A stretch of DNA of 64,000 bases from Candidatus Zhuqueibacterota bacterium (lineage in GTDB: Bacteria; Zhuqueibacterota; Zhuqueibacteria; Zhuqueibacterales; Zhuqueibacteraceae): the NCBI GenBank assembly GCA_022616415.1, contig JAKEEU010000296.1:19879-83878 (forward strand), in the 5' to 3' direction. A program made the position numbers and the translations under genes. The notes beneath the pieces are model-generated. The model was given only the letters and a program-made list of their open reading frames with translations. It was not told the origin of the DNA and made no database searches. Of the stretch, positions 26,382 to 34,720 are shown one piece after another. The first letter of the stretch is position 1. Each line of letters opens with the position of its first letter.

Positions 26382-28058
26382 TCACTCCCCCATCATCGGC
26401 ACCCTCACCCCCATCTCCTTCGCCACTTTCTTCGCCAAATCATATCCCGCGTCCGCATGCCGTGCGACGCCGATGCCGGGGTCATTCGTTAACACACGCT
26501 CGAGGCGGGCCGAGGCTTCTTTGGTGCCGTCGGCGACGATCACCTGACCGGCGTGGATCGAGTAGCCGATGCCGACGCCGCCGCCGTGATGCACGGAAAC
26601 CCACGAGGCGCCGGAGGCCGTGTTGAGCAGCGCGTTGAGAATCGGCCAGTCGGCAATCGCATCCGAGCCGTCGAGCATGCTCTCGGTCTCGCGGTTGGGC
26701 GAAGCCACCGAGCCGGTATCGAGATGGTCGCGGCCAATCACCACCGGCGCTTTGATTTTCCCTTTGGCAACCAACTCATTCAAGGCGACGCCGAACTTTG
26801 CGCGCTCGCCGTAACTGAGCCAGCAAATTCGCGCCGGCAGTCCTTGAAATTTCACCTGCTCGCCAGCCAATTGAATCCAGCGGCGCAGCGATTCGTTTTC
26901 GGGAAACAGCTCGAGCACGAGCTTGTCGGTGGCGCGAATATCTTCGGGGTCGCCGGAGAGCGCAGCCCAGCGGAACGGGCCTTTGCCCTCGCAGAAAAGC
27001 GGGCGAACATAAGCCGGCACGAAGCCGGGAAAATCAAACGCATTTTCGACGCCGGCTTTTTGGGCTTGCGCCCGAATGTTGTTGCCGTAATCAAACGTCA
27101 CTGCGCCGCGTTTTTGCAGCTCCAACATGGCGCGCACGTGCACAGCCATCGACTCGTAGGCCCGCTTGATATATTCCTGCGGATTGGCTTGGCGCAATTC
27201 GAGGGCTTTCTCATACGGCAGGCCATACGGCACGTAGCCATTCAACTCGTCGTGCGCCGAAGTCTGATCGGTCAAAATATCAGGAACAATATTGCGGCGA
27301 ATCAACTCCAGCAAAACGTCGGCGCAATTACCAACCAAGCCGACCGAGAGCGCTTCGCCTTTTTGTTTTGCGGCCAAAACCAGTTGCAGTGCTTCATCGA
27401 GATTTTCGGAGAGCCGGTCACAGTAGCGGGTTTGCACGCGGCGCTCGATGCGCCGGCGATCTACTTCGATGACGAGGCACGCGGCGCCGTTCATCGTTGC
27501 CGCAAGCGGCTGCGCGCCGCCCATGCCGCCCATGCCGCCGGTGACGACAAGCTTGCCTTGGAGCGAGCCGCCAAAATGTTTTTTCGCCGCGGCCGCAAAG
27601 GTTTCATAAGTGCCCTGCAAAATGCCCTGCGTGCCAATGTAGATCCAACTGCCGGCGGTCATTTGGCCGTACATGATGAGGCCGCGATCTTCCAGCTCGC
27701 GAAAATAAGCGGCATTGGCCCACGCCGGCACCAACAGCGAGTTGGCGATGAGCACGCGCGGAGCATCGTTGTGCGTGCGAAAAATGCCAACGGGCTTGCC
27801 GGATTGCACGAGCAGGGTCTCGTCATTTTCCAGCTCGCGCAAGCTGCGAACGATGGCGTCGAAACACGCCCAGTTACGAGCCGCTTTGCCGCGACCGCCA
27901 TAAACCACCAACGCGGCCGGGTTTTCTCCAACCTCCGGATCGAGGTTGTTCATGAGCATGCGCATCGCGGCTTCCTGCGCCCAGCCTTTGCAGGTGATGG
28001 CGCTGCCGCGCGGCGCGCGAATTTGGCGAGGTTCGGATGAGGACATGGTCAAATCCAT
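26382..28058 (-). CDS. hutU: Urocanate hydratase
   Basis: NAD+-dependent second step of histidine degradation. From ATG 28058 the protein is 558 aa, matching the family; the longer frame from 28127 adds an unlikely N-terminus. Motifs: LVVYGGRGKAARNWACFDAI, MYGQMTAGSWIYIGTQGILQ, GKLVVTGGMGGMGGAQPLAA, FDYGNNIRAQAQ, WAALSGDPEDIRATDK, and HHGGGVGIGYSIHAGQVIVA. The antitoxin-like gene ends 20 bases upstream. The 290 bases between hutU and the HEPN gene hold a weak frame rich in repeat-like CGCGCACGTTAG sequence and nothing convincing. Confidence 0.97.
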   Translation of the reverse strand: MDLTMSSSEPRQIRAPRGSAITCKGWAQEAAMRMLMNNLDPEVGENPAALVVYGGRGKAARNWACFDAIVRSLRELENDETLLVQSGKPVGIFRTHNDAPRVLIANSLLVPAWANAAYFRELEDRGLIMYGQMTAGSWIYIGTQGILQGTYETFAAAAKKHFGGSLQGKLVVTGGMGGMGGAQPLAATMNGAACLVIEVDRRRIERRVQTRYCDRLSENLDEALQLVLAAKQKGEALSVGLVGNCADVLLELIRRNIVPDILTDQTSAHDELNGYVPYGLPYEKALELRQANPQEYIKRAYESMAVHVRAMLELQKRGAVTFDYGNNIRAQAQKAGVENAFDFPGFVPAYVRPLFCEGKGPFRWAALSGDPEDIRATDKLVLELFPENESLRRWIQLAGEQVKFQGLPARICWLSYGERAKFGVALNELVAKGKIKAPVVIGRDHLDTGSVASPNRETESMLDGSDAIADWPILNALLNTASGASWVSVHHGGGVGIGYSIHAGQVIVADGTKEASARLERVLTNDPGIGVARHADAGYDLAKKVAKEMGVRVPMMGE

Positions 28059-28077
28059 CACAAACGCAGAATAGTTA

Positions 28078-28416
28078 TCAGGCCATTTGTTTACGTTGCA
28101 CAGGCAAACTTCTCTTTTGCTTGCCACCTTGCTTTCTGTCCACCAACGGAATCAAACATCGAAGGGCGTTGTTAACGGCTTCCGAATCGGGAAAATATCT
28201 TCGAACATCCGGCTCCAACATAACCGCACCATCTTCCAGCTTGAAATAACGGGTTTCGGTTGTGCCATCAGCTTTATGAATTTTGACCGTATGTCCGGCA
28301 CGATACGCTTTATAATACTTGCCGCGAACGCCGCCTTTCATATTTTTAAAATCATATTCTGGCAGCATATCGTCATCATTTTCGACATCTATTTTTCTAA
28401 AAATTGCCTTCTTCAT
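28078..28416 (-). CDS. Putative antitoxin paired with BrnT
   Basis: 112 aa from ATG 28416, which lies inside the 3' end of brnT (20-base overlap). The sequence LLPEYDF-type motif (MLPEYDFKNMKGGVRGKYYK) followed by LEPDVRRYFPDSEAVNNALR is a pattern common to small antitoxins encoded next to RelE/BrnT-like toxins. It is not the usual ribbon-helix-helix BrnA. It has an inserted segment (AGHTVKIHKADGTTETRYFK) and a basic tail. It should bind and neutralise the adjacent toxin and autoregulate the pair. Confidence 0.7.
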   Translation of the reverse strand: MKKAIFRKIDVENDDDMLPEYDFKNMKGGVRGKYYKAYRAGHTVKIHKADGTTETRYFKLEDGAVMLEPDVRRYFPDSEAVNNALRCLIPLVDRKQGGKQKRSLPVQRKQMA

Positions 28417-28681
28417 AATCTCTCCGTTCACTTGTGGTTGCTTTACGGCAACTGATGATGCGAATATTCCCGCCGCGTTCAGTATGAACGACAATCAAAA
28501 CCCGTCCTTTTGCGGAAAGGCCGATGTTGAGATAGCGTTGTTCGCCAATCGCGTGTTCTGGGTCGGGAAACGTTATCAAAAATGGATCATTGAAAACGGC
28601 TTTTGCATCCTCAAAACCAACTTGATGATTTCTGAGATTCTTTTTAGCCTTTTCCTCATCCCATTCAAAATTCAAATCCAT
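28397..28681 (-). CDS. brnT: BrnT-family ribonuclease toxin
   Basis: 94 aa. N-terminal FEWDEEKAKKNLRNHQVGFE is the BrnT hallmark (W-D-x-x-K-x-x-x-N-x-x-x-H), followed by DAKAVFNDP, GRVLIVVHTERGGNIRIISC and RKATTSERRDYEE. BrnT is a RelE-fold mRNA interferase. Start ATG 28681. Gene order toxin then antitoxin is usual for brnTA, and the overlap suggests coupling. Confidence 0.85.
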   Translation of the reverse strand: MDLNFEWDEEKAKKNLRNHQVGFEDAKAVFNDPFLITFPDPEHAIGEQRYLNIGLSAKGRVLIVVHTERGGNIRIISCRKATTSERRDYEEGNF

Positions 28682-28708
28682 TTAGCGCCACCAAATCAAA
28701 GTCCCAAC

Positions 28709-28894
28709 TCAACCAGCATGTTTTTGACGGATTACCTTACCACTTTCATCAATAACTCGCAAATCACCGTCTGCTGCGGCACCTTCGGCGGGCATCACAC
28801 GATAAATTTTGTACAACTCCAGCGAAGCCGAATATCCAGAGTTATCAAGGCAGACGGCAAAGCATGAAGCACTTTTGGTAAGTCGTTTCTTCAA
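28709..28894 (-). CDS. Small hypothetical protein, shortened relative of the gene at 25003
   Basis: 61 aa, TTG start. KIYRVMPAEGAAADGDLRVIDESG aligns with the core of the 86-aa protein at 25003. After DESG this one reads KVIRQKHAG and stops, while a different frame over the same bases continues as SVKNMLVELGL, loosely like the relative's VFVEIP tail. A frameshift truncation is therefore possible. It is the first gene of the run leading to brnT. Confidence 0.45.
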   Translation of the reverse strand: MKKRLTKSASCFAVCLDNSGYSASLELYKIYRVMPAEGAAADGDLRVIDESGKVIRQKHAG

Positions 28895-28960
28895 ATTCGC
28901 ACCAACAGACTGGCAGTCTATGCTACAATAAAATAAGCATCTGCAAGATAGAAACCAAAC

Positions 28961-29028
28961 AAAAAAAGCCAGCGCGGCCTCCGACCTTCATTCGTCTCAT
29001 CTGAGGGAACGCCGGAATTCGCTCTGGC
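28961..29028 (-). terminator. Terminator of the ribosomal superoperon
   Basis: On the minus strand, 33 bases after the rplQ stop, GCCAGAGCG pairs with CGCGCTGGC (one mismatch) around a structured loop and is followed by a run of seven T. This is the natural end of the alpha operon transcript. Confidence 0.65.
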
Positions 29029-29060
29029 TTGCAATTTAGGCATCGATCCGCTTGCAGGTT

Positions 29061-29543
29061 TTATTCTTCCTTTTCTTCTTCCTGCTTGGCTTTTTCCTTC
29101 TCGCGCTCGGAGGCAGATTTTTTTTCACGTTTTTTGCGCTCGGCGCGTTTTTCGAGGGACTTCTGCTGTTTTTCCACTTGCACGCCTTCGTAGCCGACTA
29201 ATTCGAGAACCGAAAGCTCGGCACCGTCGCCTTGCCGGCGGCCCAGCTTGATGACGCGTGTATAGCCACCGTTGCGGGTTGCAAATTTCGGCGCGATGTC
29301 GTCAAAAAGTGTCTTGACTGCGGTGCGGCGGCGCAAGGTGTCGAACACCAGCCGCCTGGCCGCCACGCTATTTTTCTTGGCGTGCGTAATCAGGCGCTCC
29401 ACCAAGCCGCGCGCCGCTTTCGCTTTGGCCGTCGTGGTGCGAATTTGCTTGTGCTCGATGATCGCTATGGCCAAGCTGGCCAGCGTGGCGCGGCGATGGC
29501 TCGCGGTGCGGCCCAACTTTTTGACGTCTTTTAAGTGTCGCAT
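29061..29543 (-). CDS. rplQ: Ribosomal protein L17
   Basis: 160 aa; large-subunit protein near the exit tunnel. Starts MRHLKDVKKLGRTASHRRAT with the typical RTTTAKAKAARGLVERLITH and GGYTRVIKLGRRQGDGAELS. After ELVGYEGV a tail of about 40 residues of almost only Lys, Glu, Arg and Ser/Gln (KSLEKRAERKKREKKSASER) extends beyond the usual L17 length. It is the last gene of the superoperon; a 194-base gap with a TGTCAT repeat separates it from rpoA. Confidence 0.97.
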   Translation of the reverse strand: MRHLKDVKKLGRTASHRRATLASLAIAIIEHKQIRTTTAKAKAARGLVERLITHAKKNSVAARRLVFDTLRRRTAVKTLFDDIAPKFATRNGGYTRVIKLGRRQGDGAELSVLELVGYEGVQVEKQQKSLEKRAERKKREKKSASEREKEKAKQEEEKEE

Positions 29544-29606
29544 TCGTTATTTTGCCTTATTGAAAGAGACTCTTTGTAATCCCCCAGATTGGTGAACTGC
29601 CACACA

Positions 29607-29678
29607 TGTCATGCTGGAAGCATCTTGTTTATCTCAAGCACAGTGCTCGATATTAAACAAGATCCCTTCGGGATGACA
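29607..29678. repeat. TGTCAT-family inverted repeat, copy 1
   Basis: Starts TGTCATGCTGGAAGCATCTT and ends AAGATCCCTTCGGGATGACA; the ends pair with several mismatches. It lies between rpoA and rplQ. Related elements are at 32723 and 59871. Confidence 0.75.
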
Positions 29679-29736
29679 TTTCTCTCCCTGTGGGACAGAG
29701 GCTTTAACGACTCTTTGGCCGACGAGGGCGTCGGCG

Positions 29737-30726
29737 TTACTCGCGGCCGTTGCCCAAATATTTTTCAACGTCCATGCCGAAGCGCAGGCCTTTTTCTTCG
29801 AGAATTTGCGTCAGCTCTTGCAGGGACTTGCGGCCGAAGTTGCGGAACTTCAGCATCTCCTGCTCGTCGCGGCGCACCAAATCGCCGATGGTTTTGATGT
29901 TGGCCGCCATCAGGCAGTTGTAAGAGCGCACCGAAAGTTCGAGCTCGTCCACCGACATTTTCAGCAGCTTGCGGATGCGCAGCGCTTCTTCGTCGACCTC
30001 GACCGGCTCATCTTCAATTTCCGGCTTGATGTCGAAATTAATGAAAAGATTGATATGATCACGGAGAATCTTGCCGGCATACGTCAGCGCATCGTCGGGC
30101 GTGACGCTGCCGTCGGTGGTGATCTCCATGATCAATTTCTCGTAATCAATGCGCTGCTGCACGCGCATATTTTCAACGCGGTAGCTGACGTTTTTGATCG
30201 GCGTATAAATTGCGTCGATGGGAATCGAGCCGATCGGCATATCCGGCAATTTGTTCTCTTCCGCCGGGACGTAGCCGTGGCCGCGGCCAATGCGCAGCTC
30301 GACCTTTAAATCGGCGCCCTTGTTCAACGTCGCGATGTGATGATCCGGATTGAGAATCTCGAAATCGGTCGTGCCGTTCTGGATATCGCCGGCCTTAAAT
30401 TCGTGCGGCCCCTTCAGCTCCAACATCACCCGATCCGGCTTTTTATTAATGAGCTTAAAACGAACTTCTTTGAGATTCAAAATAATCTCTGCCACGTCTT
30501 CCACGACGCTGGGGATCGTCGAGAATTCGTGATGAACGCCGTCAATTTTGATTATGGTGATGGCCGCACCCGGCAGCGACGACAACAGAACGCGGCGCAG
30601 CGCATTGCCGATCGTCGTGCCGAAACCGCGCTCCAAAGGCTGCACGATGAATCTGCCGAACGTGCTCGAATAGCTCGATTCCTCAAGCTCGACGCTCTCC
30701 GGCATTTGTAGATTGGGCCAAGTCAT
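29737..30726 (-). CDS. rpoA: RNA polymerase alpha subunit
   Basis: 329 aa from ATG 30726 (GGAG 9 bases upstream); the longer frame would run back into rpsD. The N-terminal domain has FGRFIVQPLERGFGTTIGNA and LRRVLLSSLPG, used for dimerisation and beta/beta' assembly. The C-terminal domain has LELSVRSYNCLMAANIKTIG and FRNFGRKSLQELTQILEEKG for UP-element and activator contacts. Position after rpsD and before rplQ is canonical. Confidence 0.97.
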   Translation of the reverse strand: MTWPNLQMPESVELEESSYSSTFGRFIVQPLERGFGTTIGNALRRVLLSSLPGAAITIIKIDGVHHEFSTIPSVVEDVAEIILNLKEVRFKLINKKPDRVMLELKGPHEFKAGDIQNGTTDFEILNPDHHIATLNKGADLKVELRIGRGHGYVPAEENKLPDMPIGSIPIDAIYTPIKNVSYRVENMRVQQRIDYEKLIMEITTDGSVTPDDALTYAGKILRDHINLFINFDIKPEIEDEPVEVDEEALRIRKLLKMSVDELELSVRSYNCLMAANIKTIGDLVRRDEQEMLKFRNFGRKSLQELTQILEEKGLRFGMDVEKYLGNGRE

Positions 30727-30772
30727 AGCAAGCATCTCCAAACTTAGGTAAATCCCGTCACTGGGATTCAAA

Positions 30773-31402
30773 TTACTTCGAGTACAATTCAACCACGAGG
30801 TTTTCATTGGCCTCGATGGGAATATCCGCCCTTCCTGGAATCTCGAGAACCGTGCCGGTCATATTGGCTTTGTCTAATTCAAGCCAGGGCAAAAGCCGGC
30901 CTTCCTTCATTCTGCGCATGCTGGCGTGGATCAATTCCATTTTGCGGCTCTTGTCGCGGACTTTGATCATGTCGCCGGGGCGCAGTGAAAAAGAGGGAAC
31001 GTCGACCGGACGGTTATTGACAAGAAAATGACGGTGCCGAACCAGTTGCCGTGCCGCCGCACGCGAGGGCGCAAAGCCGAGGCGATAAACGACGTTATCC
31101 AAACGCCGCTCCAACAGCCGCAGCAGGTTCTCGCCGGTAATGCCCTTGATCTTCAGCGCCTTTTCGTAATAATTACGGAATTGCCGCTCCAGCAAGCCGT
31201 AGATTCGGCGGATCTTTTGTTTCTCGCGCAATTGAACGCCGTACTCCGACAATTTCATGCGGCGGGTTCGTCCGTGCTGGCCGGGCGGAAACTGGCGTTT
31301 CTCCACCGGGCACTTTGGCGAAAAACATTTGGCGCCTTTGAGAAAAAGTTTTTTCTCTTCGCGGCGACAAAGCTTGCAAACCGGCCCAATATAACGTGCC
31401 AT
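30773..31402 (-). CDS. rpsD: Ribosomal protein S4
   Basis: 209 aa, primary 16S rRNA binder and in many bacteria the translational repressor of the alpha operon. The N-terminus has four cysteines (CKLCRREEKKLFLKGAKCFS, then PKC), so this is the zinc-binding C+ form. The S4 RNA-binding domain follows: LLRLLERRLDNVVYRLGFAP and RHRHFLVNNRPVDVPSFSLR. Ends in VVELYSK. Confidence 0.98.
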   Translation of the reverse strand: MARYIGPVCKLCRREEKKLFLKGAKCFSPKCPVEKRQFPPGQHGRTRRMKLSEYGVQLREKQKIRRIYGLLERQFRNYYEKALKIKGITGENLLRLLERRLDNVVYRLGFAPSRAAARQLVRHRHFLVNNRPVDVPSFSLRPGDMIKVRDKSRKMELIHASMRRMKEGRLLPWLELDKANMTGTVLEIPGRADIPIEANENLVVELYSK

Positions 31403-31467
31403 ATTTGAGTGTCAAGACCTCCTTAAAAATGTCATTTCAGATGACATTTGTATTAAAAGCAAATTCC

Positions 31468-31860
31468 TCACACGCGCCGGCGTTTCGGGGGCCGGCAGCC
31501 GTTGTGCGGAATCGGGGTAATATCTTTGATGGCGGTAATTTCGAGGCCGGCGGCTTGCAACGAACGCACCGCGGCTTCGCGGCCCGAGCCCGGGCCTCTG
31601 AGAAGCACTTCGACTTTTCGCAGGCCCATATCCATCGCGCCTTTGGCCGCGGTCTCGGCTGCCACCTGCGCCGCAAAGGGCGTGCTCTTGCGCGAGCCTT
31701 TGAATCCGACTTTGCCCGCCGAAGCCCAGGTAATGACGTTGCCGTAGTTATCGGTCAACGTCACGATGGTGTTGTTGAACGTCGATTGAATGTGAGCCAA
31801 GCCGATCGCTTCGACCCGCTCTTTTTTCTTGCCGCGCTTTTTCTTGACGTTTGCTGCCAA
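31468..31860 (-). CDS. rpsK: Ribosomal protein S11
   Basis: 130 aa, platform of the small subunit. Conserved IQSTFNNTIVTLTDNYGNVI, GSRKSTPFAAQVAAE-like segment and the C-terminal PHNGCRPPKRRRV. The N-terminus is lysine/arginine rich. Between rpsM and rpsD as usual. Confidence 0.98.
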   Translation of the reverse strand: MAANVKKKRGKKKERVEAIGLAHIQSTFNNTIVTLTDNYGNVITWASAGKVGFKGSRKSTPFAAQVAAETAAKGAMDMGLRKVEVLLRGPGSGREAAVRSLQAAGLEITAIKDITPIPHNGCRPPKRRRV

Positions 31861-31956
31861 GGAATTTTCTCCTCGTAGATAAAGATGGCAATGGCAGTTG
31901 GCAGAAGCACGAAAACTCTTGCTGCAACTGCTTCTGCTACTGCAACTGCAACTGTT

Positions 31957-32340
31957 TTATTGTTTGCCGACCACTTTCTTCATGCCGCCGATCGTCTTGC
32001 GGCGGCCGCGACGGGTGCGGGCATTGGTGTGGGTGCGCTGGCCGCGCACCGGCAGGCCGCGACGATGCCGCAAGCCGCGGTAACAGCCGATGTCCATCAG
32101 ACGCTTGATGTTCATGCCGGTTTCGGCCCGCAACGCGCCTTCAACTTTGTAGTCTGCGGCGATGATCGAACGAATCTTCGCCACGTCTTCGTTGGAAAGG
32201 TTCTTCACGCGAAGATCCGGACTGATCTCTGCTTGCCGCAAAATTTCTTTGGAATTATTGCGGCCGATGCCGTAAATGTAGGTCAACGCCACTTCGATGC
32301 GCTTTTCGCGCGGGAGGTCGACGCCTGAGATACGAGCCAC
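31957..32340 (-). CDS. rpsM: Ribosomal protein S13
   Basis: 127 aa, head of the small subunit, contacts the P-site tRNA through its tail. MARISGVDLPREKRIEVALT, YIYGIGRNNSKEIL and the conserved RGLRHRRGLPVRGQRTHTNA followed by RTRRGRRKT. Standard start ATG 32340. Confidence 0.98.
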   Translation of the reverse strand: MARISGVDLPREKRIEVALTYIYGIGRNNSKEILRQAEISPDLRVKNLSNEDVAKIRSIIAADYKVEGALRAETGMNIKRLMDIGCYRGLRHRRGLPVRGQRTHTNARTRRGRRKTIGGMKKVVGKQ

Positions 32341-32360
32341 TCTTTGTCTCCATCAAATAA

Positions 32361-32424
32361 TGCATGGCGCAGAGCGCATGCGCAATTTATGCGCTTGGCG
32401 CTATGCTCTCTGCCCCATGCGCAT
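32361..32424. repeat. GCGCAT/AGAGCGC modular palindrome, copy 1
   Basis: Short GC-rich modules (GCATGGCGCAGAGCGCATGC then ATGCGCTTGGCGCTATGC) form an imperfect hairpin between rpsM and rpmJ; it directly abuts the rpmJ stop. Relatives at 45555 and 61886. Confidence 0.65.
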
Positions 32425-32538
32425 TTATCCTTGCCGCTGCTTGTGCTTGGGGTTCGAGCAAATCACCATCATCTTGCCTTTGCGGCGGATGATTTTGCAC
32501 TTGTCGCAAATCTTTTTTATGGATGAACGAACTTTCAT
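32425..32538 (-). CDS. rpmJ: Ribosomal protein L36
   Basis: 37 aa, read directly from the minus strand. MKVRSSIKKICDKCKIIRRK, then GKMMVICSNPKHKQRQG. The Cys-Cys-Cys-His set (C11, C14, C27, H32) is the zinc-binding form. Between infA and rpsM as in most bacteria. Confidence 0.95.
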   Translation of the reverse strand: MKVRSSIKKICDKCKIIRRKGKMMVICSNPKHKQRQG

Positions 32539-32722
32539 ATTCGGCCTCGTCGTAGCACAGGCTACGCCCGCAGGGCTGCCAGCCTGTCACTCAAATTTTC
32601 AACTACCGTTTTGTTTTAGCCTCGGTAAACGAGCCGCCGGCATTATTTGCAAATCTGAGGCGTCACCTTTGCCGACGGATACTCTGCTTTGTTTATTACA
32701 GCATTTTTCGATTGAGTGAGTA

Positions 32723-32792
32723 TGTCATTCCGAGGAGCGCAGCGACGAGGAATCTGTTTAGCAGCAGATTCCTCGCTACGCTCGAAATGACA
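32723..32792. repeat. TGTCAT-family inverted repeat, copy 2
   Basis: TGTCATTCCGAGGAGCGCAG on the left pairs with CTACGCTCGAAATGACA on the right, and GAGGAATCT with AGATTCCTC inside. Both arms are nearly complete, the clearest copy of this family. Confidence 0.85.
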
Positions 32793-32841
32793 GCCTCTTT
32801 ATCCAAATGAAAAACGCTTTAATACACAAGCTGTCCAGGCT

Positions 32842-32858
32842 GCAGACCGGCGGTCTGC
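32842..32858. repeat. GCAGAC hairpin at the infA stop codon
   Basis: Perfect palindrome GCAGACCGGCGGTCTGC followed by GTTAC. On the minus strand the TAA stop of infA is part of GTAAC, directly before the hairpin. The GTTAC flank is shared with the copies at 15051 and 55963. Confidence 0.75.
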
Positions 32859-32859
32859 G

Positions 32860-33078
32860 TTACTTATAGCGGTACGTGATCCTGCCGCGCGAGAGATCAT
32901 ACGGCGAAAGCTCGACCGTCACCTTGTCGCCGGGAAGAATCTTGATGAAGTGCATGCGCATTTTTCCGGAGATATGAGCCAGAACCTTGTGCCCGTTTTC
33001 CAACTCGACGCGAAACGTCGCGTTGGGGAGGGTTTCGATAATGGTGCCGTCAACTTTGATCGATTCTTCTTTCGGCAT
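32860..33078 (-). CDS. infA: Translation initiation factor IF-1
   Basis: 72 aa OB-fold protein that binds the A site during initiation. MPKEESIKVDGTIIETLPNA, then FRVELENGHKVLAHISGKMR and KILPGDKVTVELSPYDLSRG, ending GRITYRYK. Full length. It follows map by 6 bases on the minus strand. Confidence 0.98.
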   Translation of the reverse strand: MPKEESIKVDGTIIETLPNATFRVELENGHKVLAHISGKMRMHFIKILPGDKVTVELSPYDLSRGRITYRYK

Positions 33079-33084
33079 ACAACG

Positions 33085-33846
33085 TTATAAACCTTGAGTT
33101 AGGATTTCCGCTTCTCCTTCCCTGATGACGACCGTATGCTCGAAATGAGCCGACGGTTGTTTATCGGCTGTGACGACGGTCCACTCGTCCACAGCAGTAA
33201 CCACATCGGGCCGTCCGGCATTGACCATCGGCTCGATGGCGAGTACCATGCCCGATTTCAGCTTCGGCCCTTCGTTGGGCTTGCCAAAATTCGGTATTTG
33301 CGGCTCTTCGTGCAGGTGCCGGCCAACGCCGTGGCCGACCAAATCGCGAACCACGCTGAAGCCGGCTGCTTCCACGCACCGTTGAACCGCGTGCGCGACG
33401 TCGTTGACTCTTTTGCGGGCGCGCGCTTGCGCAATGCCGCAATACAGCGCTTCCCACGTTACTTGCATCAGGCGCCGGCGCGTGGCGTCGATCTCGCCGA
33501 TTGCAAAAGTTTTCGCCGCGTCGCCAAAGAAGCCGTTGTACTCAACGCCGACGTCCACGCTCACAATCTCGCCGGCCCTAAGTTTGCGGTCGCCGGGAAT
33601 GCCGTGAACCACTTCGGATTCCACCGAGATGCAACTGCTGGCCGGAAAAACTTTATCGCCAACTTTGTAATCTTTAAACGCCGGACGGCCACCGAACTTT
33701 CGAATGAATTGATCGATTTCCTGATTCAACTCCCCGGTGGTCATCCCCTCGGCGATAGTCTTTTCAATAAATTTAAACGTCTCGACAACGAGCCGGCAGC
33801 TTTCGCGAATGAGACCGATTTCCCGCTCACTTTTAATAGGAGTCAT
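33085..33846 (-). CDS. map: Methionine aminopeptidase, type I
   Basis: 253 aa; removes the initiator methionine. Five metal ligands are visible: Asp in VSVDVGVEYNGFFGDAAKT (two), His in GHGVGRHLHEEPQIPNFG, Glu in VLAIEPMVN and Glu in AHFEHTVVI. No N-terminal extension, so it is the short bacterial type. It follows adk and precedes infA in the canonical spc tail. Confidence 0.97.
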   Translation of the reverse strand: MTPIKSEREIGLIRESCRLVVETFKFIEKTIAEGMTTGELNQEIDQFIRKFGGRPAFKDYKVGDKVFPASSCISVESEVVHGIPGDRKLRAGEIVSVDVGVEYNGFFGDAAKTFAIGEIDATRRRLMQVTWEALYCGIAQARARKRVNDVAHAVQRCVEAAGFSVVRDLVGHGVGRHLHEEPQIPNFGKPNEGPKLKSGMVLAIEPMVNAGRPDVVTAVDEWTVVTADKQPSAHFEHTVVIREGEAEILTQGL

Positions 33847-33876
33847 TTACACGTAAAACTTTTTCTATCACGACGG

Positions 33877-34578
33877 TCACGCATGGCCTGGGGCCGATAA
33901 AAGCTTGGCCGCCGTTTCCAATTCAATCAACTTTTTGACCAAGCGATGCACCACTTCGGCATGAACCTTTTCGATGCTCAAGCTGCCGTCGATCTGAACC
34001 AATTTGCCTTGAGAGCCGTAATAGGCTTTTAAAGGGCGCGTTGCTTCTTCGTAAACATCCATCCGGTGCAAGACGGTTTCCGGCTTGTCGTCCGAGCGCT
34101 GGTAAACCTCCCCGCCGCACGCCGAGCAGATATTGTTTTCCGGCGGCAGGTCGGCGAGCAGGTTGTAAAGATGCCCGCACCGGCCGCACACTCTCCGGCT
34201 CGTAAGCCGCTCGACGACCTTTCTCTTCTCGATTTCGAGGCTGATGACCGCCGAAATTTTGCGGTCGTAGTTCAACAAAACGCGATCCAACTCCTGGGCC
34301 TGATGGATCGTGCGCGGAAAACCGTCGAGAATATAGCCTTTAACCGAGTCGGGCTCGCTGACGCGCTGGATCACCAAGTCGATCATCACCTCGTCCGGCA
34401 CCAACTCACCCGCATCCATGTATTTCTTTGCTTTTAATCCCAACTCCTTCTTCGCCGCCACGGCAGCGCGCAGAATATCGCCGGTCGAAATTCTCGGAAT
34501 ATTGTTCAAATGCTGGCTCAACAAGGCAGCCTGCGTGCCTTTGCCAGAGCCAGGATAGCCAATAAAGATAAGCTCCAT
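33877..34578 (-). CDS. adk: Adenylate kinase
   Basis: 233 aa, long LID form. P-loop GYPGSGKGTQAALLSQ at the N-terminus, MDAGELVPDEVMIDLV, and DGFPRTIHQAQELDR. The LID has two Cys pairs (VCGRCGHLYNLL and NICSACGGE), so it binds zinc. The C-terminus is about 15 residues longer than usual. Downstream of secY, separated by 142 bases with degenerate repeats. Confidence 0.97.
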   Translation of the reverse strand: MELIFIGYPGSGKGTQAALLSQHLNNIPRISTGDILRAAVAAKKELGLKAKKYMDAGELVPDEVMIDLVIQRVSEPDSVKGYILDGFPRTIHQAQELDRVLLNYDRKISAVISLEIEKRKVVERLTSRRVCGRCGHLYNLLADLPPENNICSACGGEVYQRSDDKPETVLHRMDVYEEATRPLKAYYGSQGKLVQIDGSLSIEKVHAEVVHRLVKKLIELETAAKLLSAPGHA

Positions 34579-34720
34579 GAACTGTTCGATGTGCGTTAGC
34601 CCTCCGGGCGTAGCCTTTCAGAAGCAGCCCTACAGGCGAAGTCCAGTCGAGCCTGAATCTCCAATCGGCATGGCCTTCGGCCGGAGCAAGCGAACCTCGA
34701 GACGCGGCGCACGCGCCGCC

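Larger units (their letters stand above)
32539..32859. other. 321-bp gene-free gap between infA and rpmJ filled with repeats
   Basis: No coding frame is credible. From low to high coordinates it holds a degenerate GTAGC/GGCTACGCCCGCAGGG hairpin (about 32552-32595), AT-rich sequence, a TGTCAT element (32723-32792) and a GCAGACCGGCGGTCTGC hairpin (32842-32858). Such a long gap here is unusual, since infA and rpmJ are normally close together. Confidence 0.75.

Noticed and set aside
29607..32792. TGTCAT-type repeats considered as CRISPR-like
   Set aside because: Only isolated inverted copies with no regular spacing or spacers; no cas genes in the window.
34579..34720. Possible small RNA between secY and adk
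   Set aside because: The sequence is made of degenerate repeat words (GCCCTCCGGGCGTAGCC, CGGCGCACGCGCCG); nothing shows a defined RNA.
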